A DNA stretch of 64,000 bases, taken from the NCBI RefSeq assembly GCF_003945595.2, contig NW_024104403.1, positions 868,001 through 932,000 of the forward strand, written 5' to 3'. Under the pieces are notes generated by a model. That model was not told the DNA's origin, made no database searches, and was given only the letters and a program-made list of their open reading frames with translations. This document shows positions 1-12,246 of this stretch, in pieces. Each line of letters starts with the position of its first letter. Within the stretch, counting starts at the first letter, position 1. Made by a program: the position numbers and the translations under genes. Origin of the DNA: Pipra filicauda (Eukaryota > Chordata > Aves > Passeriformes > Pipridae).

Positions 1-2430
1 ACCTTATCTGTTACTCCCTAACTTCTTTTCAGTCCTTCATCTCTATTTGTTTCCGCTTCTCTACAAATCACTCTAATCAGTTTGACATTTTCAGCAAGAA
101 CTACAAAACCTGCAGTATAAAGTACAAAAGTCTATGAAGCATCTCACAATACACATTTTAAACATAAGATGTACCCATGTTTTCCCTGGCTGTCCAAGTT
201 ATTTTTTTGCTAAAGATGAGATGTACTTAGCACACATTCCTAGCAAGATGTTTGTCTAATTCTTCATTTTGCAGGAATATAATAAGGAAAGTAGACCTTT
301 GTGTATTACTTAAAGATCTTAAAGGAAGTTTAAATATATGCCTTAGTCAACAGGATTTTAACATTTTGGACTAGCAATATAAATTGTTCAGGCTTTTTTT
401 TCTTTTGGTTAGTTGGTTGGGTTTTTTTTGGTGAGTAATTTTTCCCCTACTTTTAATTTCAGTCACAAAGCAGGAGAATCATGTGCCTGAGCACAGGTAC
501 TGAGTTCCAGTTTTCAGACACTGTCTCCAAGGAATCCCATCTAGCCCTCCAGCTGCTGCACTAAAAAGTCTCTCACTTGTAATCTCTATACATCTACCAG
601 CCCTGTGTGGTTGCCTCAGACACTCAAAAGTAATAGCAGAAAGTGCCAGTTTTTGGAGAAATTAATTTACCCTTCGTTGAGAACTTTCTAAAAGGTTAAA
701 TAAGTGAAGCCTTGAGAGCCGAAGAGTCTTTTGAGAGTCAATTGAAAAAGATTCATGGAGAGTAATTTTTTTTATAACTCATGTTAAAACAATCAAGCAT
801 CATAAAAATCCCTAAATATGGGAATTTTAAGGAGCCTTCACTACTGTTGCATCGAAAGATTTGGCCTCCATTTCGCCCAGATATGTAGTGCTGTATATGT
901 GTTTCCATATGCTCAGGTGAGATACACAACCTTTCTTTTAACAAAGAGGACATGTTACACCAGAGATGTGCATGGTGGTTACAGACTCACTGGAAGAATA
1001 TGCAGCATAGATCCCAGATTTCTTGGCTTCCTTTTATTTCATGGCATGGCCACCTTCCTTTTCCAGACCATTTATGTAGGTTTTATAAATCCACCATAAT
1101 CATCAATTCCTGCTGATCTTTGGTGGAATATCCAAGTCATGACAACGAAAGAATAGGGATTACCACACAAGTAATTCTGCCAAGATATTTCTCTGAATGA
1201 CAAATCCTTCAAGTGGCATTGTTATGGTCCTCTGTCAAAGAACCAATAAAAATAACACCCTGAAAAGAAGATGGAAAAAAATAAAGCTTCATAATGGCAA
1301 GTCCTTCTTTAAAGTTGTCCAGGTAATAACCTTGTAAATAACTAGGTGTGGCCTCCTTGTTAGTAATTCTAGATATAAAACTACTGCTTCAGCTTTCTTC
1401 TTTTCTTAGCAGGGGTACAAGTAAATCTCTACTGAGTTACCAGTGAGCAGGGAAAGGGATTGTGGAAGTTACCCTACATAATACACAAGGTTAATACACA
1501 GTGCAGTGTATTCAGAGAGTATATTCTTATTTGGAGCTTTTTCAGTAATAAGATATTCTCCCTCACTTCTCTGTGCCACAGGCTTGGCATCTCAACTACA
1601 GTTAAGACACTAAGTGATTTATATGAATGGTGTGTGTTGTCCAGACCAATGAATAATTATTTGTCCCTTGAAGGGTTTGGGCAGCAACAGTGTCAACACT
1701 GAGGCTTCTGAGGCAGTAAGACTCTCTACTGAAATGTACCATTAGACATTTACTGAAACATTACAGAATAATTTTTTATTAGAAAAAGTCCAACATTATG
1801 AAAATCTAATCATCCTAAACAAAGCATAATTGACTAGATCCTCCGGACTACTGCATAAGTATTGTGAGGTTTTACGTACAAGCTGAACATTTCAGAGTTT
1901 GTCTGAGACAGGTTTCTGAAATTATCTTTTAAAGCATACCCCTCACCCCAAATATGCTGCTTTTCTTGATTCTGAATTAGGTTTCTAATTCTCAAACAAA
2001 ATATTATATTATTGTTTTAGGAAAATAACCAAAATAAAAGAAGTTTAATTTTTAATAATTAAACCTTTAATTACCTTTGTTCCCAGAAAATATTTTTGTT
2101 ACAGAAACATCATAGTATCAACTCAGTAGAAAAAAAATACAAAAATATTCATAACAGAATTTATGATGCTATTAATTAGTTCCATCACACATTACATCCT
2201 TTTTCAAGTAAAGCATTGTCTTTGAACTACTGATACTTAGCTTTTATCCCATTCTTTCAGTTATTGCTTTAGAATCTTATGCAGTTGACCTAAGCTCTGC
2301 ATTTTCTGTTATAAAAATCATGCTCTGAATATTTTTAGGGTTTAAGTCAGTTAATTTGAATATAATTAATTCCAGTATATGACTGTTCATGTAATTTGAT
2401 ATTTTAAGTGAGGTTTCAATTGAATTGCAG
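1..2430. other. AT-rich sequence without recognised genes
   Basis: No repeat family or gene is recognised here. Short open frames at 818-1099 and 1460-1702 have no recognisable similarity. A weak exon-like segment at 832-916 on the + strand (AG before it, GTGAGA after it) and a good pyrimidine-rich acceptor at 1581 were noted. They do not assemble with the candidate at 2431 into one consistent reading frame, so they are not called. Confidence 0.5.
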
Positions 2431-2610
2431 GTCCTTTGGGAAGATGGACTTTAGAACTGTTACTTTCAGGATATCTGTATTGTGAAAACATTTTTGAACT
2501 TGAAAGAAGTTATGAGCCTGCACTAGTGGAAGAAAATTCAAAAACTCAGTACAACACAAATACTCTGTTTCATTGTTTTATTAATAGCATGTTTTTACTA
2601 GCCATGAAAG
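2431..2610 (+). other. candidate internal coding exon, unidentified
   Basis: The segment lies between an acceptor (TTGAATTGCAG just before 2431) and a donor (AAAG then GTAGGT at 2611). It is exactly 180 bases. One frame is open throughout, entering with two bases of a split codon and leaving with one, so the exon would be symmetric. The peptide contains GRWTLELLLSGYLYCENIF and later ELERSYEPALVEEN, a mixed composition that is not simply translated low-complexity DNA. I recognise no family. There is no confirmed neighbouring exon: the frame at 832-916 leaves in an incompatible phase. An open stretch of 60 codons between chance AG and GT dinucleotides is not rare in 64 kb, so this is a lead and not a gene call. 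Confidence 0.2.
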
Positions 2611-2834
2611 GTAGGTAAAAAAATCCTTAAGCAATACAATTCCATCATCTGTAAAATATAAGTAACTGTATACTTGCACAAAATTAAATCCACATCTAAA
2701 TATTTATAAAGGAATCTTCCTTTTTAAAGTCATCTTTCCAAATAAATAACTCCATAATTAAACTATAAACAGTCAATGCTGCTACAGACTATAATGAAAT
2801 GGAGAAAAAAATCTGGAAATATGTTTAAGTAACG

Positions 2835-2982
2835 TTAAGTAAACAGCTTCATCTCTTTCACCAAACTCAATGCAAATTTCATTGCATGCACCAGAAATAA
2901 AGTTTCTTCCATTAAGCCTCTGAAACTGAAAAAAGTATGGGAAGCCTTATTGTCCTTGATTGGCACACTGACCTGAATATAT
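2835..2982 (-). other. candidate terminal coding exon, unidentified
   Basis: Read on the minus strand, a strong pyrimidine-rich acceptor (CCTCCTGTTTTTCTCAG) ends at 2983. An open frame then runs about 49 codons to a TAA at 2835-2837. The peptide starts YIQVSVPIKDNK and ends KEMKLFT. An AATAAA lies on the same strand near 2577, about 260 bases past the stop, where a short 3' UTR could end. I recognise no protein family. It would converge tail-to-tail with the + strand candidate at 2431-2610, and its proposed 3' UTR would overlap that candidate, so at most one of the two is likely to be real. Confidence 0.2.
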
Positions 2983-3408
2983 CTGAGAAAAACAGGAGGG
3001 ATATAGTGACAGCAAAATACCACATAAATGGAAATGACAAGTTGTCATGTAGAAATCTAAGAAGAAAGTACGAACATTTCACCTTTCCCCGTAATCCCTT
3101 AAGACTAATATAAATATGATTTTTCCCCTAAGTATTACTGAATTAGAGCATATGAGGTAAAATCTCACCTGCTACTATTAACTCTTATAGCCACTAAAAT
3201 TTGAGACAATTAAATTAAGTATCATCCCATTTAAATACTTGTTATTTTCATGTAACCCAAATGATGTTCCAAATAGTGAAGTTCTTGATTGGAAGACCAA
3301 TATCCTCCTCCTGTAACTATTACAGTGGATGAAAAAAAAAAAAACTATAAGGAGAGAAGAAATGTTGGAATCTTCAGTCTGAAAACATGCTTCCTCATTA
3401 ATCATAAA

Positions 3409-3565
3409 AACATAGAATCATTTAGATTGGAAAGGACCTCTAAGATGAGTCCAATCATTAACCCAGCACTGCCAAGTCCACCAATAAACCATGTCCCTAA
3501 GAACCATGTCTTTGTGTCTTAAATAGGAGAGGGGATAGTAATTCAACCACTACTAGTATGGAAGG
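3409..3565 (-). mobile_element. CR1: CR1 LINE 3' fragment
   Basis: The + strand reads CATAGAATCATTTAGATTGG, then a match to the reverse complement of a CR1 3' UTR. Recognisable blocks include AAAGGACCTCTAAGATGAG, CCAGCACTGCCAAGTCCACC and AAACCATGTCCCTAAG. The 3' end of the element is at the low coordinate. Similarity fades after about 3560. It is a typical 5'-truncated dead copy with no ORF2 left. Confidence 0.85.
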
Positions 3566-6500
3566 GAACAACTTGGGCTCTATAACAATTATTGGGTCAG
3601 ACTTTCTCTGCTGAGACCTGAATCCTCTGCCCCTTTGCATTTCATGCCAGAAGACCCAGTGACATTGTCAGAGTGAGAGATGAGGGACCTTGAAATAGCA
3701 CAAATGACACAGCAGTGTATCTTTGGAGGACCTGTAATGAAATTCTTGCAGATGTTCTGATAAATATTGTTATCAGCACCACATTTGTGTTTCTTTGTTA
3801 GTTGGACTGGAATGATACCTCGTCTCACTGGGCACCATTTCTTCTCCGCAACACAACGGAGAAAACTAGTCCTCATAGCAAAGCTTCATTTTCTTTATGA
3901 TTTTGGACACAGCTATTTTGCTAAATGCCCTGTCACCTATGCCAAAGGTTGCTTTTTAAAATCTTGCAAGTTAACAACAGTAATCTTTAAAAAGCAACAC
4001 AGGATTACTTCAAACACTGATATTGTTACAAATGAAGCGCTTTACAAAAAAAGTTCAAGAAATCCTATTTCCTTATAGCTGTACCATGCTCTTAAAAAAA
4101 AAAAAATCATATATCAGATTTTAATAAGAATAAAAGCCTGTTTCAAAAGTCTGGGAATCAGCTGGTTTTCTTAATGTAAAATCACTGATAATTGAAAACT
4201 CTATCATAATACAAGCCAAGCAAAAATGAAGAAAAAAATTCAAGGTCTGTTCCTCGCATTGCTTAAGCTCAGGAACGTTTTTACTCTTAAGTAAAGAAAT
4301 AAGTGTGGTAAAAAAACCACTGCTTTATAAATGAAATCCATAGTCAAGGAGGTATTATACCAGAATTATGTCCATTCTCATGTATATGAGACTTAGATTA
4401 AGATTGTAAAGAAAAATTATTTAATATAATAAAAAGAATTAAAAATATACATAAAAATAGGCATTCCTAACAGTAATTTGAAAAGTGTATGGAGAGAAAT
4501 ATATTTATTCCAGTGTAGTATACTGTACATTTAATGGATATTAAAAATCCCAAGTAGGACACCTTCATTTATCATATCTATGTCCCCAGATACATTATTT
4601 TATATTGACTGTGGATAAAAAGATAAAGCATTATCCTGAGCCTTATTATGTGTGTTAAAGTCACCTTCAATATACAAGTACTATATCAGGCATGTACATC
4701 TTTCTTTATTGCTAGTGAAAAAAACTAAAATTAATCCATCTTTTAATATGTTTTATTGCTTATAGCTCTGTTCTTTTTAAGACAATACAGCAGAGATCTT
4801 GCCAGTTTAACTAAAAGCATTTGTAAAGGTAACACATAACTTTCAGTTGTGTGACATATTTTTCTACGTATTTTATTTGGAAATTTCTGTAACACAAATG
4901 AACTGCCAGATGTCAGATTTTTACTGATAGGCTGATATAGTAATATGCTAAATTTGAAGTCTATATCTTAGTCATTTTTATCTGAAATTGAATAAATTAA
5001 GGAGTTATGTTCTGAACCGTCTTCAGTTTGTGAGCCCTTGAGACAAATGTCAGTATGGAAACTACACCAGTACTCAAAAACCTGACAGTTTGAGGTGTCA
5101 TTCTGAATTCTAGTTTGAGTTGACTACAAGGTCAGAAGATACTGCAAGGAAAAACTTATTTTAACAGAATAGCTAATGGTATAACTTCCGACTGATGACT
5201 TATGCCTGGATCTCGGGAGATTTACTGAGAAATCTATACAGGCAAACTGTGACAAGTCAGTCAGCAAGTCAACAGTGATTCTACTTGATACCATTTCGGG
5301 GAAAATTTTCATGGCAAAGGTTGACTCCTTGTAACACTTTGCATTTCTTTAAGTATCGTCTGTTTCTCCAAATACCTTTTGGCTCTCAGACTACAGACTT
5401 TTTTCTCTCCAGAGGTGATTGAACACAGAAGAGAAATAGCACTTATTCTGAGTCACCCAGACTGTTCAGAATGTAAGAAAGCTTTATTTTCCTCCTCCCT
5501 TTCTGAAGTTACATTCCTTAAAATGTAACAGCCTTATTGAGAGGAAATTCCTGATAATTAAATCCTACTTATTCAGTTGGAAAAAAAACAACAACCAAAA
5601 AAGAAAATCAAAAGTCTTTTCATTGTATTGACTGGTTTCTATTTTCTAGCTTTTCTCAGTGTGTATGTATTTGCATGTGCATACATTTTACACCCACGTC
5701 TACCCAGCAATTTACCTTTGCAATAAAATTGCACCCTTGTAAAATAAAACAAAGTAAAAAGTCCCATGAAATACCATTCAGCATAGGATGTAGAAGGAAT
5801 AGAAAGCAATAATGATGTAACGGTGAACTTATTTTCAATACCATTTATTTATTCATGTTTTGTAGCTTGGGGATTTACAAAGCCCCTGTTAGTAAATAAT
5901 TCATGATTCTCATTACAATTCTTTCTGTATTTTTGTACTGTAGACAAAAATATAATTTGCAGTTTGCAAACAATGGATAAATATCAAGTTTATATCAATG
6001 TTGTCACCTTCTTTGTTTTTTTTTTAGTCTTCGGGTACAAGTGTATCAAAGGTGACACTGGCTATTCATTGAAAGAACTGATTGTTGAGCTTTCTTTAAA
6101 AACAGCCATACAAAACGCCAGTGTTATATAGGATATGCCACTGTGTATTTTTAGGTATCCAGAAAACTGTCTATTTCCATTTCATGTAGTACACATTCTC
6201 ATAAAAGAAATGAGCTTCTGATGCTAATAATATAATAAGACTTCGGAAAGATCTTAATACTAAGGATGTGGGTAAGTAGAAAATGATGCAAGAATCAGCA
6301 TGGGGCTAATAAAGGTAGTTTATAGCAATTATACTGACATAATATTTTTTGTGTAATCAGATAATGCTCTTCTAGAGAAAAGAAAGGCAGTAGATTTCAC
6401 TTACCTGTAGTTCTAGAGAAATTATTATGCTATGCCGCCGGAAACCAACAGTATGTGCATTGGGGAAATTTGGATTAGTGCACTAGGACTGACTAAAATT

Positions 6501-8539
6501 GAAAAGTGTAGCAGGCTTATCCCTTATTTGTTTCAAGATCAAAATTGAAATTGTAGTGATTAGATACTTAATGACTGCCCAAGTAACAGTACCATGATGA
6601 AATATATTTGACACCAAGTTGTTAGAAACAGAAAGGAGTTAGGTTGCTCATCTTGAAGAAACTGCCCAATCTAGATCATCAAAGTCACAAAAATAGGACT
6701 CATAGTAAAATATGACCACACTGCAATTTCTGTCATAATTACAAAACTGAAGAAAAAATAAGTAGAACAAAGCATATCTGCATATAGAAGATGAACTACT
6801 TTCAGCCCTGACTCTACTGCAAAAGAATTCAACTAAACAATTCCTTGCTCTGAGGGGGGAAAAGTTAATAATAGTGCTGATAATATATTCATTGAGACAA
6901 AATTGAATGCAACTTACATTGCTACTGCTTGTATATTTTGAACTAAAGCAATAGCTTATTCTAAATGAATAAGCAGATGCAATCAGTTTTATGAAAAGCC
7001 ACTGCTTTCCTGCCTTGCTCAAAGATTTAAATACAGCTTAAACATATGTCGTGGAAAACTGGGCTGTACTTGTATATTTAACAATATATGGTTTATCACC
7101 AACTGGATTTTGTGTGTGTGTCTTCAGTTGGCTTTTTTTTTCCTGTGACCATCAATACACTCCTTTATCTGGTGCTCTTTGCAAAAGGTAGAAGCAGAAT
7201 ATAAAATTTTATAGTGGGTTTGTTTTTTGGTGTTTTTATTTTTTCCTTTTTTTTAATACAGCGAAACATCCATCCGTATAAAAATACTCAGGATTGGGTA
7301 CATACAAAGGATGTCTGTATCCCTTAGACATGACAGATTTTTTTTTCATCATTATTATTTTGTTGTTAAGAAAAGCAATATAAACAGGATTAAAAAAAAA
7401 CAAAACACAAACCAACACATTTCTGCCAAAGAAAGTTATCCTGGTGGAAATATTGTAAAAGGCACTAATACAAATATGTCCTTAGAGTCTACTGAAAGCA
7501 GTTATGTAGAAAATGTGTGTGGACACAAATATGAGGAAGGACACATTAAGGACAGGGGCTGCATGCACATATTTTCTTGGAGACTCCAGAAGCTCATCAT
7601 CTATAAAGATGTCACAGCCCAACCTTAGGACACCTATGGTGTTCATACCTCCCTTGCTTTCAATGTGTGTATGGAACCTTCTGAAATCATGGCACAAAAC
7701 AGCATGATGTCTTTTTAGTATGTAACTTACGCAAGTGTGTAATATTGATGGGGAAATCTTTGGGCAGTGGTTAATAAGGGTTTAGAATAGAACAATACAT
7801 GGGGTTAACGAATTAGTGGGGTTATTCAACAAATCTTTCAAAGTAGGAACCATATGGCAGCAAAATAAAAATATAGCCAACACTGTTAATACTTTACAAT
7901 GTCCATATTATTGATTTCTGACCAATGTCAACATTTCCACAGGCTGCCAACAGAATTAATTAGACAAAGCATACACTGAAAAGAGGATGAAAATCTTACT
8001 GTCAGAATGGGCAGGATGACAAAAGCACATGTTTGGATTAGAGGATGGAGGTTCTCTCACTAAAGGAATTTTGCATGAAGTAGATATTTTAAGTCAAATT
8101 GCAGAAAGAAATGGATGAAAAAAATAAGACTAGACCAGTAATGATTTTAGAGGATTCTTAGTCCATGATATTGCTTAAAAATAGCTAATGAGGGAAAATA
8201 ATTATGCCTTGACTAAAACTTTTTCTCTTCATTATTGCTTGGTAAGTACTTAGTAAAAATGCTGTTCAAGCTGAATGTTATACACCAATTTCATTATTTT
8301 TAAAAATATTGCAGTAGCTCTGATCAAGTAAAACTCACAGTTCTATACTCTTCTATGTTCTGACCAAAAGAGAGAAAGACAAGGAAAAGCAGAGAGGAGA
8401 AAATGATAAGTAGGAGAAAGATGAAATGAAGATTCAGTTTGTCTTTTCATTTTGATTAACCTCTAGACTGGAGCTCAAATGCTCTGCTAGAATTTATAAA
8501 GATTTGAATGATGGATGAATCTTTGCACTTTATTTAGCT
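3566..8539. other. AT-rich sequence without recognised genes or repeats
   Basis: Nothing is identified with confidence. The frame from 3557 to 4078 on the + strand has only three stops in 174 codons but matches nothing I know. On the minus strand, 6405-6492 has a good acceptor and donor (CTACAG then GTAAGTG), but every frame is closed. Several A/T homopolymer tracts occur. Confidence 0.5.
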
Positions 8540-8965
8540 GAAATACTGTACCCAGTTTCAAACACTTTGCTTCAAGAAAGGTGAAGTGCTGTAACCCAAT
8601 TGAAGAGAATGCAGAAAAGAAGAGAAAGGTCAGAGATTGGAAAACATGACCCGTGTTCTACAGAACAAGAGAAGAATAACTAGGTTCAAGTACATAAAGG
8701 GTCACTGCAAAAAGGATAGGAATTATCTGCATAAAACAATAACAGGGTTTTAAATGCGGCAAGAAAGATTCACGTTAGCAGAAACTTCCAACCCCTGAAG
8801 TAGCAAAGCTGTAAGACTGATTGGAGAAGATGTGATCTGCTCAAAGAAAATGGAAAAAATCTGTGAGTAAAGACACAGGTTTAGTGATGCTCTTGCAAGG
8901 AGTAAAGGAATTGGATTAACTTACACTATCCCATCCAGCTCCAAGGATTTTATATGTTTTAGGCA
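8540..8965 (+). mobile_element. ancient L3/CR1-like LINE fragment
   Basis: Diverged blocks follow, in order, the 3' portion of the old amniote CR1/L3-type LINE. A 'CCAGTTTCAAACACTTTGCTTC AAGAAAGG'-like opening at 8550-8583 comes first. GAAAACATGACC at 8640-8651, TTCAAGTACATAAAGGGTC near 8684 and AGCAGAAACTTCCAAC near 8778 follow. A decayed 3' end lies near 8930. There are many substitutions and small indels, so the copy is much older than the other CR1s here. The call rests on block order, not on an alignment score. Confidence 0.6.
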
Positions 8966-10649
8966 TGTTAAGAGGAAGCAAAGGCAATTAATCAAATTTA
9001 ACAAATAAGAAAGCTTCACTGTAACTGAAAAACTTAGTGCATACAAAATGTTCAAAATACAATTAGCCATTTTAAACCACTCTTATACATCTATTAATGC
9101 AAACCGAATGCCCTTACAATAATGAAAAAGAAATAGGAATCAATTCCAATTTTATTTTATTGTATATAATTGACTACACTAAGTCAGTATTAATTTAGTT
9201 TTTTGGCATTTTTTAATACAAAAAGGCTGGAGTAGTCCCAATGCAATCATCACATTTCTTGCAATCTATTTGGATATTTTTCAGTATTTTTATCTTCGAA
9301 ATGAGAAACTATAAGTTTTTTTTGTGTGTCATTAATTGCTGTAGGGATAATTGGCATTAACTATAAATCCTTGAAAAGAGTCATGAACTTTATCATGCCA
9401 GCTGAACTATCCCTTGTTTAATATATTCTATCCCTTCTTTACTATATTCATTTACTAAAAATTCCAACTTCAGAGTCAGAGAGAAAATATCAATTTATAT
9501 ATTGAAATTATCAATTTATATATTTTTCTAAAAGATATATTTTATCACTAAACCTAAACTCATTATTATATATTTTATCCTCACTTTTCAGTTACCTATA
9601 GAAAATATTCAGTAGACATTTGTCAATAATTCTAAGTTGAGGACCAGATTTTATCAGAAGCATCATAAATCCAAATTTGCATCTTCTAAAAAGCATTGAT
9701 TTACTTCTCCAGACTCATGAAGGATGACATTTTTAGATGTGCATTTTCAAAGATAATAGTTTTAATGTTCAACTAACCCACAACAAAAAGCAACAGGCGT
9801 TGCTCTGAGTCTACATCACTACCCTGGGACATGAAACTGCCTTGTCCTCCTCATTTTCTCTGCTGTGATGAAACAATGTTGATATAAAACCTCAGTTCCC
9901 ATCTTCCTTCTGATATCCTGGTTTCTACACAAAATAAACCATGTAACACTCACTAGAATGGATTCCATTTTTCAATCAATCCCCTAATCTAGGTAATCGT
10001 GGATTAGGATTTGTGGCACTCACTAAGAACTGTATCAGCTCCAAAACAGAAATAAAGTAACCACTGACTGGCAGAATATAAAAGCACAGGTAACAATATA
10101 AGAAAATAATAAATATTCACATATTATTTCCAGATATCAGTTGCAATGTCCTTTTCTTATTAAAATTAGTGAATTTTTTATTATGTATAACGGCCACCTT
10201 CATGTTGCAAACTACTACATCCTCATTCTAGTCCATTTTCTCCATAGAGATCTGTATAGAAACTCCTTATACACTCACATGTTCCATGGTAGGATAAGGT
10301 TGTTTCAATTAAAAAAATCACTGACCTAAATCACATTAAAATCCTCTGGTTTTTTTTTTTTAGGCACTTATGCAAAAGAAGCTGAACATTCTCTTGTAGA
10401 CCTGTTTTGTTGCTCCTTCTACCTTTTAAAGAAGCATTACAAAACACAGTCTACAAAAATTTTCCCTTTACTGTTCAAAGTCTGAACCATGATTACCCTT
10501 GCCTTTGAAGTACAAGACACATTTACAATGAAAGACATGAAGACATTAAAGAAAAAATTCTCTTTTAAAGGTAAAAAAGAAAATACTACCACCTCTCTGT
10601 GTTATCATCCATTCTTTCTGTCAAGTGCTTGCATATGTCAAGTACTCTC
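8966..10649. other. AT-rich sequence without recognised genes
   Basis: No gene or dispersed repeat is recognised. A 21-bp imperfect tandem duplication (TATCAATTTATATATT, twice) lies at about 9488-9528. No open frame in this stretch reaches 65 codons. Confidence 0.5.
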
Positions 10650-10800
10650 AAGATTTTGTAGAATTCCAGAGAGGGGATTAACTACTATTTCTGTTTTAAT
10701 CATGAGGAAAAGTGGAAGTACAAAAGTAAACTGACTTTAGACTACACAGCAAATTGTAAAGCTAGGGTTAAAACTCAAACCAGCTGGCTAGAGTAACTGG
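10650..10800 (-). mobile_element. MIR: MIR-like ancient SINE fragment
   Basis: The + strand matches the reverse complement of the MIR core with heavy divergence. It reads ATGAGGAAAAGTGGAAGTAC (MIR: gatgaggaaactgaggcaca), then ACTACACAGCAAATTG (MIR: tcacacagcaagt), then a degenerate AGCTAGGGTTAAAACTCAAA (MIR: agccgggattcgaaccca). The order and spacing are right. MIRs are rare but known in bird genomes. Confidence 0.6.
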
Positions 10801-10920
10801 GAATAATAAATCATCAGAACTGTAAACTTAACAAAACTAGTTATTTCCCACGGTTAAGGACCAAATTCAATTAATTTTCTCATGGAATAGCAAGTCACTT
10901 CCTTTTAAAACTACTCTGTG

Positions 10921-11157
10921 TCATAGAATCACAGAACAGCCCAGATTCAAAGGGACTCCAAAACATCAGCTGCTCCAACCTTTCACAGGAAAGGGAGCCT
11001 GGATGAGATTGTCAAGCACCTTGTCCAATCTCATCTTGAAAACCTCCAGCAATGGGGTCTCCACCAGGTCTCTGAGAGTTTGTTCCAATGAATGATCGAT
11101 TTTGCTGTAAAAAATCTCTTCCTTATGTTGAAATGATGTTCTGTTTCATCTTCTTTT
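10921..11157 (-). mobile_element. CR1: CR1 LINE 3' fragment
   Basis: It begins TCATAGAATCACAGAAC on the + strand, the complement of the CR1 3' octamers. It continues through CTTGTCCAATCTCATCTTG, AACCTCCAGCAATGGGG and AAAAATCTCTTCCTTATGTT, all CR1 3' blocks in the expected order. It is 5'-truncated and non-coding. It is more diverged than the copy at 11.8 kb. Confidence 0.85.
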
Positions 11158-11840
11158 TTTTTAATTAATAATTGTGCATTTGTTCATTCCAAGCATGCTT
11201 TTTCAAATAAGTTAAAATGCATGCTATTTTAACTAGTGAAAATGTACAAATGTTCCAAGTGAAATATAATTAGTCAACATTTTAAAACTTCTTATACTTA
11301 CTTTCCCATTCTAATTTTTGGAGGATTTTTTTTTTGTATGTGGGTGTGGCTTGGCTTTTTTTATTCCTTATTCAGCAAAACCAGAAATATTAAGTCTCAA
11401 ATTCTCAACAAAGAAGAAAATTTTTTGTGTAATGTTTGTAGCCAGCAGCTGATGTGACTTTAAGGCTACATACTTTTAAGTACTTAGACATGAGTCTATA
11501 TTTTTTGGTTACAAAAGGAACAAGCACGGCTTTCGTTTGAGACGGCTTTTTGAAGCAGTCGGGTTATTTGGTTTCTTGCTTGCTTGCCCCATTCCATGGG
11601 CTTGCTCCCATGACGGTGTAAGAATATTGGTGAGACAAAGTTTATAAAAAAAAATTTGTTATCTTATAATACTAACCAGTTTGGAAAAATGTAATATACT
11701 CTTTGGAATAAGAAAGCACAACAGTTTTTGCAATTAAGTTTGTGTATTACTGCTCTGTCACACAAACACATCCTTTAAGAGTAAGAAGTTGGGTACAAAC
11801 CAGACATTTCAGTCATGTAAAATTACTTTTTTTTTCCCTT
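11158..11840. other. spacer between two CR1 tails
   Basis: AT-rich sequence with T tracts. No gene or further repeat is recognised. Confidence 0.5.
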
Positions 11841-12246
11841 ATCACAAAATCACAGAATGGCTGGGGTTGGAAGGGACCTTAAAGATCATCTACTTCCAAC
11901 ACCTTCCACTAGACCAGGTTGCTCAATGCCCTGTCCAACCCGGACTTGAAAACTTCCAGGGATGGGGCATCCACAACTTCTCTGGGCAACTTGTTCCAGT
12001 GCCTCACCACTTTCACAGTAAAGAATTTCTTCCTTACATCTAATCTAAACCCACTCTATCACTTTGAAGCCCTTCCCCCTTGTCCTGTCACTACATGCTC
12101 TTGTAAATAGTCTCTTTCTATATTTCTTGTAGTCTCCCTTCAGGTACTGGAAGACTGCAGTAGGTCATCCCAAAGCCTTCTCTTTCCCAGGCTGAACAAT
12201 CCCAGTTTTCTTAGCCTTTCCTTATCAATACTTCACGTGTCCTAGT
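11841..12246 (-). mobile_element. CR1: CR1 LINE 3' fragment, well preserved
   Basis: The reverse-complement CR1 3' end is unmistakable. Blocks in order are ATCACAGAATGG, GGGTTGGAAGGGACCTTAAA, CACTAGACCAGGTTGCTCAA, GGGATGGGGCATCCACAAC and CAGTGCCTCACCAC. CTTCCCCCTTGTCCTGTCAC and CAGGCTGAACAATCCCAG follow. About 400 bases remain. The short open frames at 11789-12043 and 11919-12110 are translations of this repeat and not genes. Confidence 0.95.

Noticed and set aside
3557..4078. 174-codon + frame with only three stops, resembling a decayed gene
   Set aside because: A frame this sparse in stops is expected about once or more in 64 kb over six frames. No motif is recognised, and the stops are spread through it.
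6405..6492. Minus-strand segment with excellent acceptor and donor (CTACAG/GTAAGTG)
   Set aside because: All three frames contain stops. It could at most be a non-coding exon, with nothing else to support it.
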